DNA of 7,818 nt from assembly GCA_002409995.1 (NCBI GenBank), contig DHOR01000029.1, positions 70,023 to 77,840 of the forward strand, given 5' to 3'. The position numbers and the translations under genes are program-made. Source of the stretch: Hungatella sp. UBA5385. GTDB lineage: Bacteria > Bacillota > Clostridia > Lachnospirales > Lachnospiraceae. The notes under the pieces were generated by a model. That model saw only the letters and a list, made by a program, of their open reading frames with translations, was not told where the DNA came from and ran no database searches. Position 1 is the stretch's first letter, and each line of letters opens with the position of its first letter. Of this stretch, positions 1-7,162 are shown in pieces.

Positions 1-30
1 GGTATGACAGCGGGGGCTGTGAAGGGTTGA
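1..30 (+). CDS. C-terminal tail of a probable sugar ABC-transporter permease (partial)
   Basis: Reading from base 1 gives nine residues, GMTAGAVKG, and a TGA stop at 28-30, 21 bases before the regulator start. Carbohydrate ABC-transporter inner-membrane permeases of the LplC/YtcP (MalG-like) type commonly end in a similar tail, of the form F-V-x-G-hydrophobic-x-x-G-A/S-hydrophobic-K-G. Such permeases often sit next to YesM/YesN pairs and glycosidases. What is seen is only nine residues and a stop; the family call rests on tail resemblance and context. The gene starts outside the window. If correct, the locus has its own importer for the oligosaccharide that the downstream cytoplasmic enzymes digest. 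Confidence 0.45.
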   Translation, partial: GMTAGAVKG

Positions 31-38
31 ATTTTTTT

Positions 39-47
39 GGGGAGGTG
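39..47 (+). promoter_or_regulatory. Ribosome binding site that fixes the regulator start
   Basis: The run GGGGAGGTG contains a GGAGGT core at 41-46, five bases before the ATG at 52. A TTG at 37 in the same frame could extend the protein by five residues, but it would place the start on top of this site. The ATG at 52 is therefore preferred, and the protein then begins MVNLLIADDE, the normal first strand of a receiver domain. Confidence 0.8.
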
Positions 48-51
48 CAGT

Positions 52-900
52 ATGGTTAATCTGTTAATTGCGGATGATGAAGCGATCATACGCCGCGGAC
101 TGCTTTCTATACCTTGGGAGACAATTGGTGTCCGGGTAGCGGCAGATGTGAAAAATGGGCTGGAAGCAATAGAGGTTCTGCAAAGCGAATTGATTGACAT
201 CGTGTTGACGGATATCCGCATGGCTGGAATGGATGGACTGGAACTGGCTCGTTTTATTCATGAAAATGGATACAGTACCAAGGTAATACTGTTATCGGGA
301 TTTCATGATTTTGAATATGCCAGAAGTGCCATTCAATATGATGTGATGGATTATATTGTAAAACCTTCCGATCCGGAAGAGATTCTTGAAATAGTAAAAA
401 AAGCATGTCTGCAGGTGGATAAAAGGCGGGAAGCGGATATGAGAATTCAGTTGCTGGAGGCTGAGCTTGGGAAACGTCAGTTGATCTACGATAAAGATAA
501 TCTTGTACTGGGTCAGGTGGAGAGCTCATCAACAGCAGATAAAATCATCAGCTACATTGCGGAGCATTATAAAGAGTACATATCGCTGTCAACTCTTTCT
601 GAAGAATTGCATTTTAGTACGATTTATTTAAGCAAGGTTATTAAAAAAAGCATAGACTATTCATTTTTGGAACTTGTTAATGCCATGAGAGTTTATGATG
701 CAGCAGATCAGCTAAAAGAGGGGGGACGCTCATTGACAGAAATCTGTGAAGATGTCTGTATTAAAGATCCTCGTTATTTCAGTCAGATGTTTAAAAAATA
801 TTATGGTGTTACACCATCTGCATATAAAAAGGCACCATGTCTGCCGCTGGATACGAAGCTTGCTTATCTGGTACAGTCCATAAGAGGTGGACGCCTATGA
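52..900 (+). CDS. AraC-type response regulator (YesN-like, short form)
   Basis: This 282-residue DNA-binding response regulator is the cytoplasmic output half of a two-component system with the next gene. Residues 1-120 form a receiver domain: acidic pair D8-D9, phospho-acceptor D54 in VLTDIRM, S82 in the LLSGF strand, and K104 in the YIVKPSD loop. A charged linker at about 120-160 leads to an AraC-type double helix-turn-helix at about 162-261, ending with the family signature around DPRYFSQMFKKYYGVTPSAY. It lacks the long middle region of the roughly 500-residue YesN proteins, so it belongs to the compact class. In the second helix-turn-helix the usual Gly-Phe before the recognition helix is Cys-Ile (residues 236-237), a mild departure. 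Its last codons overlap the kinase start by four bases (ATGA), implying translational coupling. It probably activates the neighbouring transporter and hydrolase genes; no binding site is identifiable. Family call sure, target inferred. Confidence 0.93.
   Translation: MVNLLIADDEAIIRRGLLSIPWETIGVRVAADVKNGLEAIEVLQSELIDIVLTDIRMAGMDGLELARFIHENGYSTKVILLSGFHDFEYARSAIQYDVMDYIVKPSDPEEILEIVKKACLQVDKRREADMRIQLLEAELGKRQLIYDKDNLVLGQVESSSTADKIISYIAEHYKEYISLSTLSEELHFSTIYLSKVIKKSIDYSFLELVNAMRVYDAADQLKEGGRSLTEICEDVCIKDPRYFSQMFKKYYGVTPSAYKKAPCLPLDTKLAYLVQSIRGGRL
883..890 (+). promoter_or_regulatory. Ribosome binding site of the kinase, inside the regulator gene
   Basis: AGAGGTGG lies six bases before the ATG at 897, within the last codons of the regulator. 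It decides the kinase start. An in-frame ATG-like extension from 837 would add 20 residues that simply read the regulator's C-terminal coding sequence in another frame. The ATG at 897 shares bases with the regulator stop at 898-900. Confidence 0.7.
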
Positions 901-2693
901 GAAATGGACTGGGAAAACTGAGAACGCCGGGAAGGCTGAAAAGGCTCATAAGGCCGGTTTCTGACTGGGGAATCCGAGTGAAGCTGCTGGTATCAGTAAG
1001 CCTGCTGATCACTGTTCCGGTGCTGGTGATTGCCATAGGCAGTTTTCGGGTGTCTAGTAAGATTGTGGAGAACAAAGTAAATCAATACAGCCATGATATT
1101 CTCTATCAGACTACCAAAACCATGGAGACACGGTTAGAAAAGATCGAAGACATTTCGTTTAATATCATGATGAATAATCAGGTGCAGAGCATCTTGCTGG
1201 ATGAGATGAGCAGAACGCTGGAACCTCTGGAAGAGAATCAGATTCGGATTCAGATGGAAAATATCCTGTCTTCCCAGGTACTATATCACAATGAAATCAA
1301 TGCAATCTATGTGATTTCATTTGGCGGCCATGTATATGAGCTGGATAAAACCAAGCAAAACTATGATTTGCTGGAGAATAAGCTTGATGAGATTCAGGCG
1401 GGATTAGGTGATAACGTCTGGTTTGGCGGACTGCCTGATAAAAGGGTGGTTGTACTTACCAGAGTTGTCAACAGCATCAGAACACAGAAACCGGTTGGAT
1501 ATCTTGTGATGTATGTAGATGAGAATTTCTTGTTTGAACTATTAAAAAGTACACATACCGCTCAGCAGGGAGAAATATTTATTCTGAATCAGGAAGGGTT
1601 GATTGTTTCTGATGCAGATAAGGGACGGATCGGAAGTCTTTCTTCTGTGTTTGCGGGAATTGAAGGATCAGAGGCTTATAATTTTACAACCAGAATGGTA
1701 GATGGGAAAGACCAGTATGTGGCAATCAGCGAACCTATGAGAAATGGCTGGCGTATTATGTCCATAGTTCCGGTGTCTGAATATCAGAACGAAATTATTA
1801 GTTTGAGAAATTCCATTGTTGTATTTTCTTTTATACTGTTAGGTGCAGCGGTATTGTGTGCATGGGGGCTGTCGGTGAGTATTTCCAATCCTATCCGAAA
1901 ATTGTCATCAATCATGGAACAGTTTGGAAAAGGGGATTTTTCTGCCCGTTGTCCAAAGGAGTCAGATGATGAAATTGGAAGGTTATCAGGGACATTTAAC
2001 CAGATGGCGGACAACATCAATGAACTGGTTCAGAAAGTCTATGATGAACAGCTTATGAAGCAGGAAGCAGAGCTAAAATCTCTGCAGATGCAGATTAATC
2101 CCCATTTTCTATATAATACTTTGGAAACTATTAACTGGATGGCAAGAAGCAATGGCAATGAAGAAATCGGAATTATGGCAAAATCTCTGGGAGATTTAAT
2201 GCGTGCCACCATTAACGGAAGGGATTATGTGTTGTTAAAGGATGAGGCGGTCAGTCTTCATAATTATCTTCAGATACAAAAATACCGTTATGGGGAAAAA
2301 TTAGAGGCGTTCATTGAGCTGGATATAGAAACAGAAGATTTATATGTTCCTAAATTAATCATACAGCCATTGGTAGAAAATGCGATTTATCATGGAATCG
2401 AGCCGGCTTTTGATAATGGAAGAATCGATATAAAAAGCATCATACAGAATGATGCTTTGATCATCACAGTGAGAGACAGCGGAGTGGGGATGACTCAGGA
2501 AACTATAGATGAAATCCTGAATATTGCAGGAAGAGACCATCAGACCATCCCCCATTCCATAGGACTGCAAAATGTAATAAAACGAATTAAGAAGCTGTTT
2601 GGAGATGAATATGGCATCACTATAGAAAGTGAATTTGGAGAAGGTACAGTGATTACGTTACATTTGCCGGTACTTACAGCCATAGAAAAATAG
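897..2693 (+). CDS. Membrane sensor histidine kinase (YesM-like)
   Basis: This 598-residue kinase is the sensor partner of the preceding regulator. A basic cytoplasmic N-terminus leads to a first membrane segment at about 28-50. An extracellular sensor region at about 51-303 contains a Cache-like section (around GEIFILNQEGLIVS and the EPMRNGWRI segment). A second membrane segment lies at about 305-327, followed by a HAMP domain at about 327-380. The HisKA_7TM/YesM-type His_kinase domain has the phospho-acceptor H403 in QINPHFLYNTL. The ATPase domain shows the N box QPLVENAIYHG (N495), the G1 box DSGVGM (D527) and a late SIGLQNV motif (554-560). All key residues are present, so it should be active. 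Kinases of this family usually respond to extracellular sugars, often through a solute-binding protein; the ligand here is unknown. It is co-translated with the regulator, and the beta-galactosidase starts 21 bases after its stop, so the three genes likely share a transcript. Confidence 0.94.
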   Translation: MRNGLGKLRTPGRLKRLIRPVSDWGIRVKLLVSVSLLITVPVLVIAIGSFRVSSKIVENKVNQYSHDILYQTTKTMETRLEKIEDISFNIMMNNQVQSILLDEMSRTLEPLEENQIRIQMENILSSQVLYHNEINAIYVISFGGHVYELDKTKQNYDLLENKLDEIQAGLGDNVWFGGLPDKRVVVLTRVVNSIRTQKPVGYLVMYVDENFLFELLKSTHTAQQGEIFILNQEGLIVSDADKGRIGSLSSVFAGIEGSEAYNFTTRMVDGKDQYVAISEPMRNGWRIMSIVPVSEYQNEIISLRNSIVVFSFILLGAAVLCAWGLSVSISNPIRKLSSIMEQFGKGDFSARCPKESDDEIGRLSGTFNQMADNINELVQKVYDEQLMKQEAELKSLQMQINPHFLYNTLETINWMARSNGNEEIGIMAKSLGDLMRATINGRDYVLLKDEAVSLHNYLQIQKYRYGEKLEAFIELDIETEDLYVPKLIIQPLVENAIYHGIEPAFDNGRIDIKSIIQNDALIITVRDSGVGMTQETIDEILNIAGRDHQTIPHSIGLQNVIKRIKKLFGDEYGITIESEFGEGTVITLHLPVLTAIEK

Positions 2694-2714
2694 AAAGAAT
2701 AGGAGATCATAGAT

Positions 2715-4766
2715 ATGAAACAGGGGATATACAAACATATGCTGCTTGGAACTGCATATTATCCGGAGCACTGGGATGCATCTTTATGGGAAGATGATAT
2801 CCTGCGCATGAAGGAACATGGAATCAATATGCTGCGAATCGGAGATTTTGCCTGGGGAAAGTTTGAACCAACGGAAGGGGAATATCATATCGGCTATTTT
2901 GATGATTTTCTCGGGCTATGTGAGAAACATAAGATGGAGGTTATTATGTGTACTCCAACTGCTGCACCACCTATGTGGCTCATCGATACATACCCGGAAG
3001 TTTTAAACTGTGATATAGAAGGAAACCCATATTATGGACCTCGTCGCCATTATAACTACAATTCACCTGTTTACCGCAGATTATGTGAGAGGCTGGTAGA
3101 AGAGCTTGCAAAACACTATAGCAAATGGGATATTATCATTGGCTGGCAGATTGATAATGAATTGAATTGTGATTTGAGCGAATTTTATTCAGAGGCGGAT
3201 CACAAAGCTTATAGGGAATATTTAAAAGATAAATTTGGAAGTCTGGAACAACTCAATGATGCCATGGGACTCACATTCTGGAGCGGAGAGTATAGTGACT
3301 GGAAGCAGGTAACATTAAACAGAAAGTGTGTTGGAGGTGCTGTTAATCCGCACCTGGCATTGGAGGAGAAACGTTTTTTCTCTGAAAGTGCAATTTCATT
3401 TTGTGCCTTTCAGGTAAAAATATTAAAAAAATATCTTTCAGAAGAGGTATTCATTACAACAAACGGACTGTTCCCTAATTTAGATTATAATAAATTAATG
3501 GAATGTGGACTGAATTTTATCACATTTGACAGTTATCCTAATTTTGCATTTGACGTGAATCGACCGGAAGGCATGCCTGATGATTTGAAAGACCGGAAAT
3601 GGAGTTGGAATCTTCAATGGACCCGTTCTGTTTCACCGGTATTTGGTATTATGGAACAGCAGGCAGGAGCCAATGGCTGGTCTACCAGAATGGAGACACC
3701 AATGCCGAGGCCGGGACAGATGAAACTGTGGGTTATGCAGTCAATCGCTCATGGGGCAGATCTGGTTGCATTTTTCCGATGGAGGACCAGTCCAATCGGT
3801 TGTGAGATATACTGGCATGGATTAAATGATTATAGCAATATGGATAATCGGAGACTAGGGGAATTAAAGGAAATCAGCCATGTGATAGAGCAGCTGCATG
3901 AGGTGCAAGGAACCAGATACCGGGCAAAGATGGCGGTGCTGAAAGACTACACCAATGTATGGGATGCAGGGTCAGACTGCTGGCATCAAAGAATTGATGT
4001 ACATAGTGATAACAGCTGGTTTGTGGCTGCTCAGAAGACTCATACACCATGTGATTTCTTCTATTTAAGAAGTGAGACTACACTGGAAGAACTGAAGAAG
4101 TATGAACTACTGGTATACCCTCATCCGGCCATTATGAAACCTTATGTTTCTCAGCTGTTAAAGGAATATGTGGAAGCAGGAGGTATCCTTGTATTTGGTG
4201 CGAGGACAGGTTATAAAGATGAGTTTGGCAGGTGTCCTATGCGGCCAATGCCTGGCTTGATCTCTGACTGGAGCGGCATAGAAGTAACTGACTATACACT
4301 TATAGGGAAGAAAGATAATCAGTATGTGGTATGGGCTGATGAAACAATCGAAGCCCCAGTATTTCATGAGATTCTAAAGATGACAGATAAAGAAACCCAG
4401 ATACTAGCACATTTTGATGGGAATTATTATAAAGATGAGCCGGCTCTTTCTTACAAAGCACTGGGAAAGGGGAGTGTCTATTATTTAGGAGCTTGTTTTA
4501 GTGTGGAGATGGTTAAGAAAATTCTGGAACACACCAGTCAGATATCACCTTATAAGGCACTTCTGGATATTCCGGAAACAGTTGAACTGGCAGTGCGCAC
4601 AGACGGAAAAAAAGAATATCTGTTTTTGTTAAATTATTATGCGGAGAAGGCAGATGTTTGCCTGAGGCAATCCATGATAGACTTATTAAGTGGTAAGAAA
4701 TATGATGGCAATGTATCGCTTCCTGGGTACGGAGTATTGGTTTTGGAACATATTATATCTTACTAA
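2715..4766 (+). CDS. GH42 beta-galactosidase, cytoplasmic
   Basis: This 683-residue enzyme has the usual length of glycoside hydrolase family 42, which removes terminal beta-D-galactose (some members alpha-L-arabinopyranose) with retention. The N-terminal TIM barrel (about 10-390) opens with GTAYYPEHW and LRIGDFAWGKFEP. The acid/base is E149 in GWQIDNEL and the nucleophile E314 in FGIMEQQAG. A flavodoxin-like trimerisation domain at about 390-600 (YPHPAIMKPYV, GGILVFGAR) and a small beta C-terminal domain follow. There is no signal peptide, so it acts on imported sugar. The cysteine cluster that binds zinc in some members after the acid/base is absent: only C152 is nearby. The start is set by AGGAG at 2701-2705, nine bases before the ATG. 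No clear promoter lies in the 21-base gap, so it is probably read through from the regulatory genes. Substrate linkage cannot be told from sequence; lacto-N-biose-type, lactose-type or plant galactosides are all possible. Confidence 0.95.
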   Translation: MKQGIYKHMLLGTAYYPEHWDASLWEDDILRMKEHGINMLRIGDFAWGKFEPTEGEYHIGYFDDFLGLCEKHKMEVIMCTPTAAPPMWLIDTYPEVLNCDIEGNPYYGPRRHYNYNSPVYRRLCERLVEELAKHYSKWDIIIGWQIDNELNCDLSEFYSEADHKAYREYLKDKFGSLEQLNDAMGLTFWSGEYSDWKQVTLNRKCVGGAVNPHLALEEKRFFSESAISFCAFQVKILKKYLSEEVFITTNGLFPNLDYNKLMECGLNFITFDSYPNFAFDVNRPEGMPDDLKDRKWSWNLQWTRSVSPVFGIMEQQAGANGWSTRMETPMPRPGQMKLWVMQSIAHGADLVAFFRWRTSPIGCEIYWHGLNDYSNMDNRRLGELKEISHVIEQLHEVQGTRYRAKMAVLKDYTNVWDAGSDCWHQRIDVHSDNSWFVAAQKTHTPCDFFYLRSETTLEELKKYELLVYPHPAIMKPYVSQLLKEYVEAGGILVFGARTGYKDEFGRCPMRPMPGLISDWSGIEVTDYTLIGKKDNQYVVWADETIEAPVFHEILKMTDKETQILAHFDGNYYKDEPALSYKALGKGSVYYLGACFSVEMVKKILEHTSQISPYKALLDIPETVELAVRTDGKKEYLFLLNYYAEKADVCLRQSMIDLLSGKKYDGNVSLPGYGVLVLEHIISY

Positions 4767-4768
4767 AT

Positions 4769-4822
4769 ATTTACCTCAGGGGTTCGACCCTTTTCAAAAA
4801 GGGTCGAACCCCTGAGGTGAAT
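4769..4822 (+). terminator. Long hairpin between GH42 and GH95, likely terminator or attenuator
   Basis: Bases 4773-4794 and 4797-4818 are perfect inverted repeats of 22 bases separated by CA. In + strand RNA the stem continues outward through a U-G pair (4772/4819) and three A-U pairs to 4769/4822, giving 26 pairs; in practice the innermost pair opens to a UCAA loop. A short T run (4822-4825) follows the stem and an A/T-rich run precedes it, so it could stop transcription from the GH42 side. The T run is short and overlaps the stem end, so terminator efficiency is uncertain. Each arm also holds a small nested hairpin (GGGT, three-base loop, ACCC), and in the first arm this is followed by TTTT. 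It starts three bases after the GH42 stop. It could instead be a dispersed palindromic repeat. Confidence 0.6.
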
Positions 4823-4852
4823 TTTCACCGTAAAACTAAAGTCCAAAGATGT

Positions 4853-4881
4853 TTGACATTTAATCCCACCACATATAGAAT
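4853..4881 (+). promoter_or_regulatory. SigA-type promoter for GH95 and the esterase
   Basis: The -35 box TTGACA (4853-4858) is a perfect consensus. The -10 box TAGAAT (4876-4881) has one mismatch, and the spacer is exactly 17 bases. Transcription would start near 4887-4890, leaving a leader of roughly 35 bases before the ATG at 4923. Placed 31 bases after the hairpin, it suggests that GH95 and the esterase form their own transcription unit. Such a near-consensus promoter may need no activator, though a repressor site overlapping it cannot be excluded; I see no convincing operator palindrome. Confidence 0.75.
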
Positions 4882-4908
4882 AAATTATGAATGAAACAGC
4901 TATTATCT

Positions 4909-4916
4909 TAAGGAGG
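4909..4916 (+). promoter_or_regulatory. Strong ribosome binding site that fixes the GH95 start
   Basis: TAAGGAGG ends six bases before the ATG at 4923 and is the best ribosome site in the window. An in-frame ATG at 4887 would fall at the predicted transcription start and lacks a ribosome site, so the longer reading with 12 extra residues is rejected. Confidence 0.85.
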
Positions 4917-4922
4917 CACACA

Positions 4923-7160
4923 ATGGGGATTATGTGGTTTAACAAGCCGGCAGAAACATGGAACAAGGCATTGCCAATAGGCAATGGCCGTCTCGGCGCT
5001 ATGGTATTTGGTGGTCAGGAGCAGGAAATTATTCAAATGAATCAGGATAGTATTTGGTACGGAGCGCCTGTTGACAGAATTAATCCAGATGCGCGTGGTC
5101 ATTTGGATACCATACGAAAGCTGATTTTAGAGGGCAGAATACCGGAGGCAGAAGACCTTCTTCGATATACATTTAGCGGAACACCTCAGAGCCAGCGTCC
5201 TTACCAGCCCCTAGGTAATGTAGAAATTACATATCATGGTAATCAGGGTGAGGTATCAAATTACCGACGGGAACTGGATCTGGAAAATGGAATGGTAACT
5301 GAGGTTTTTGGCATTAACGAATGTAACATAAGAAAGAAATATCTGGCTTCCTACCCACATGGAATCATAGCCATCTGTATGACAGCGGAGGAAGGAACTA
5401 TTTCTTTTGATGCTATTCTTCGAAGGGGCAGGTTTTATGAACATGCCGGGAAAATGGATGAGCAGACCATTTACATGGATGGCACTCTGGGTGAGGGAGG
5501 CATTGCTTTTCTGACTGCTCTGCGGGCTCAGACCACAGGAGGAAGCGTTCAGGTTCTGGGTGAACATCTTCTTGTTAGAGATGCCAGAGAAGTGACACTG
5601 TATATTAGTTGTGAGACTTCATTTTACTGTGAGGATTACAGGGAGTTGGTCGGTAAGAAACTGGATGCTGCCTGTGAAACCGGGTATCAAGTAATAGAGA
5701 AGAAACATTGTGAAGATTATAGAGAATTATATGGAGCGGTAACTCTGGAACTGGAAGGAGAATACCGTAATATCAGTGACATTCCCATTGATCAGCGTCT
5801 TAGGAAGCTAAAAGAAGAAGATAACGATAATCAACTTGCAGCAGTTTATTTTCAATATGGAAGATATTTACTGATCTCCAGCAGCCGTCCAGGCAGTCTG
5901 CCTGCCAACCTTCAGGGAATATGGAATGATGAAATGATTCCGGCCTGGGATTCCAAGTTTACCATTAACATCAATACCCAGATGAATTATTGGCCGGCAG
6001 AAATATGCAGTTTGTCCCAGTGCCATCTGCCTCTATTTGACCATCTTTTAAGAATGTGGGAACGGGGAAAGGAAACTGCTGGGAGAATGTATGGCTGCCG
6101 TGGATTTGTGGCGCATCATAATACAGATATCTGGGGAGATTGTGCACCTCAGGATATCTATATTCCTGCCTCCTACTGGGTTATGGGAGGTGCCTGGCTG
6201 TGTACTCATATATGGACACATTATATTTACACAGGAGATATGGAGTTCCTGAGACGAATGTATCCAATATTTAAGGATTCCGTAATTTTCTTTCATGATT
6301 ATCTGATAGAAAATCATGGAGAAATGGTTACCTGTCCTTCTGTATCACCAGAAAATACTTATATTCTTCCTGATGGAACCAAGGGCTGTGTTTGTGCTGG
6401 TTCCTCCATGGATAACCAGATATTAAGAGATTTAATGGAGGGATATCTAAAAGCTTCAGAAGCATTAGGAATTCAGGATGAAGATATGGATAAGACCAGG
6501 GAGATTCTTAACAAGATTCCTGTTACAAAAATAGGAAAATACGGACAGATCATGGAATGGCGTGAAGATTATGAAGAAGAGGAACCTGGGCACAGACATA
6601 TTTCACAGCTATATGCACTCCATCCTTCCCATCAGATTACTGTAGATAAAACACCGGAACTTACCAGAGCCGCCGCCAATACTTTGGAAAGGCGCCTTTC
6701 TTATGGCGGTGGACATACTGGGTGGAGCTGTGCATGGATTGTAAACCTTTATGCAAGGCTGGGAGAGGGGGATAAAGCCCTTGAGAATTTAAATAAGCTG
6801 TGGAGGCAGTCAACATTTCCAAACCTGATGGACAACCATCCTCGCAGAGACAGCGCTGTATTCCAGATTGATGGAAACTTTGGTGCAACAGCTGCTATTG
6901 CAGAGATGCTGGTACAGAGTGATGAAGACAGAGTGCTGCTTCTGCCGGCACTTCCTGAGAAGTGGAAGTGTGGAAAAGTAACCGGGCTCACAATTGTGGG
7001 AGGTGCACGCTTAGATATTCAGTGGGCGGAGGGCAGACTGACAGAATGTACAATCAGATCGGAACGTGATATGGAAATAGTGCTGGTATATGGTCAGGAG
7101 AAGAGAAAGGTCAGTGTGAAAGCCAGAGAATCCCTGACTGTGAAGGGGGCAGTGGTATAA
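4923..7160 (+). CDS. GH95 enzyme, probable alpha-L-fucosidase, cytoplasmic
   Basis: This 745-residue protein matches glycoside hydrolase family 95, inverting enzymes that mostly cleave alpha-1,2-L-fucose from galactose; a few act on alpha-L-galactose. The N-terminal beta domain (about 1-275) opens with FNKPAETWNKALPIGNGRLGAMVFGG. A linker leads to the (alpha/alpha)6 barrel (about 300-665), then a C-terminal beta domain. By motif comparison with the Bifidobacterium bifidum AfcA enzyme, the catalytic set is complete: E477 in SVSPENTY (general acid), N349 and N351 in TININTQMNYWPAE and D650 in QIDGNFGATA (base machinery), and H598 in GGHTGWSCAW. The HHNTD segment at 398-402 lines the active site in this family. 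There is no signal peptide, unlike the secreted bifidobacterial enzyme, so it works on imported oligosaccharide. It has its own promoter and is followed two bases after its stop by an esterase gene. Fucose versus L-galactose specificity is not settled by sequence alone. Confidence 0.93.
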   Translation: MGIMWFNKPAETWNKALPIGNGRLGAMVFGGQEQEIIQMNQDSIWYGAPVDRINPDARGHLDTIRKLILEGRIPEAEDLLRYTFSGTPQSQRPYQPLGNVEITYHGNQGEVSNYRRELDLENGMVTEVFGINECNIRKKYLASYPHGIIAICMTAEEGTISFDAILRRGRFYEHAGKMDEQTIYMDGTLGEGGIAFLTALRAQTTGGSVQVLGEHLLVRDAREVTLYISCETSFYCEDYRELVGKKLDAACETGYQVIEKKHCEDYRELYGAVTLELEGEYRNISDIPIDQRLRKLKEEDNDNQLAAVYFQYGRYLLISSSRPGSLPANLQGIWNDEMIPAWDSKFTININTQMNYWPAEICSLSQCHLPLFDHLLRMWERGKETAGRMYGCRGFVAHHNTDIWGDCAPQDIYIPASYWVMGGAWLCTHIWTHYIYTGDMEFLRRMYPIFKDSVIFFHDYLIENHGEMVTCPSVSPENTYILPDGTKGCVCAGSSMDNQILRDLMEGYLKASEALGIQDEDMDKTREILNKIPVTKIGKYGQIMEWREDYEEEEPGHRHISQLYALHPSHQITVDKTPELTRAAANTLERRLSYGGGHTGWSCAWIVNLYARLGEGDKALENLNKLWRQSTFPNLMDNHPRRDSAVFQIDGNFGATAAIAEMLVQSDEDRVLLLPALPEKWKCGKVTGLTIVGGARLDIQWAEGRLTECTIRSERDMEIVLVYGQEKRKVSVKARESLTVKGAVV

Positions 7161-7162
7161 AA

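Noticed and set aside
894..1747. A 14-base direct repeat, CCTATGAGAAATGG, at 894-907 and 1734-1747
   Set aside because: One copy is the kinase start and the other encodes the common sensor-domain segment EPMRNGW. The neighbouring bases differ, so it is most likely chance.
2664..2692. Possible promoter at the kinase 3' end for GH42 (TTGCCG with an A-rich -10 region)
   Set aside because: There is no acceptable -10 box at the right spacing, and the gap to GH42 is only 21 bases with a good ribosome site, so read-through is simpler.
4776..4797. GGGGTTCGACCC resembles a tRNA T-arm
   Set aside because: The T-stem would rely on G-T pairs, there is no acceptor, D or anticodon arm on either strand, and the sequence is better explained as one arm of the palindrome.
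4822..4835. TTTT-six-AAAA near-palindrome upstream of the GH95 promoter as an operator or cre site
   Set aside because: Only the outer four bases pair and it does not fit the catabolite-response consensus; A/T-rich coincidence is enough.
5256..5567. A 103-codon open frame on the - strand inside GH95
   Set aside because: It is antisense to well-conserved GH95 sequence, with no ribosome site or recognisable motif.
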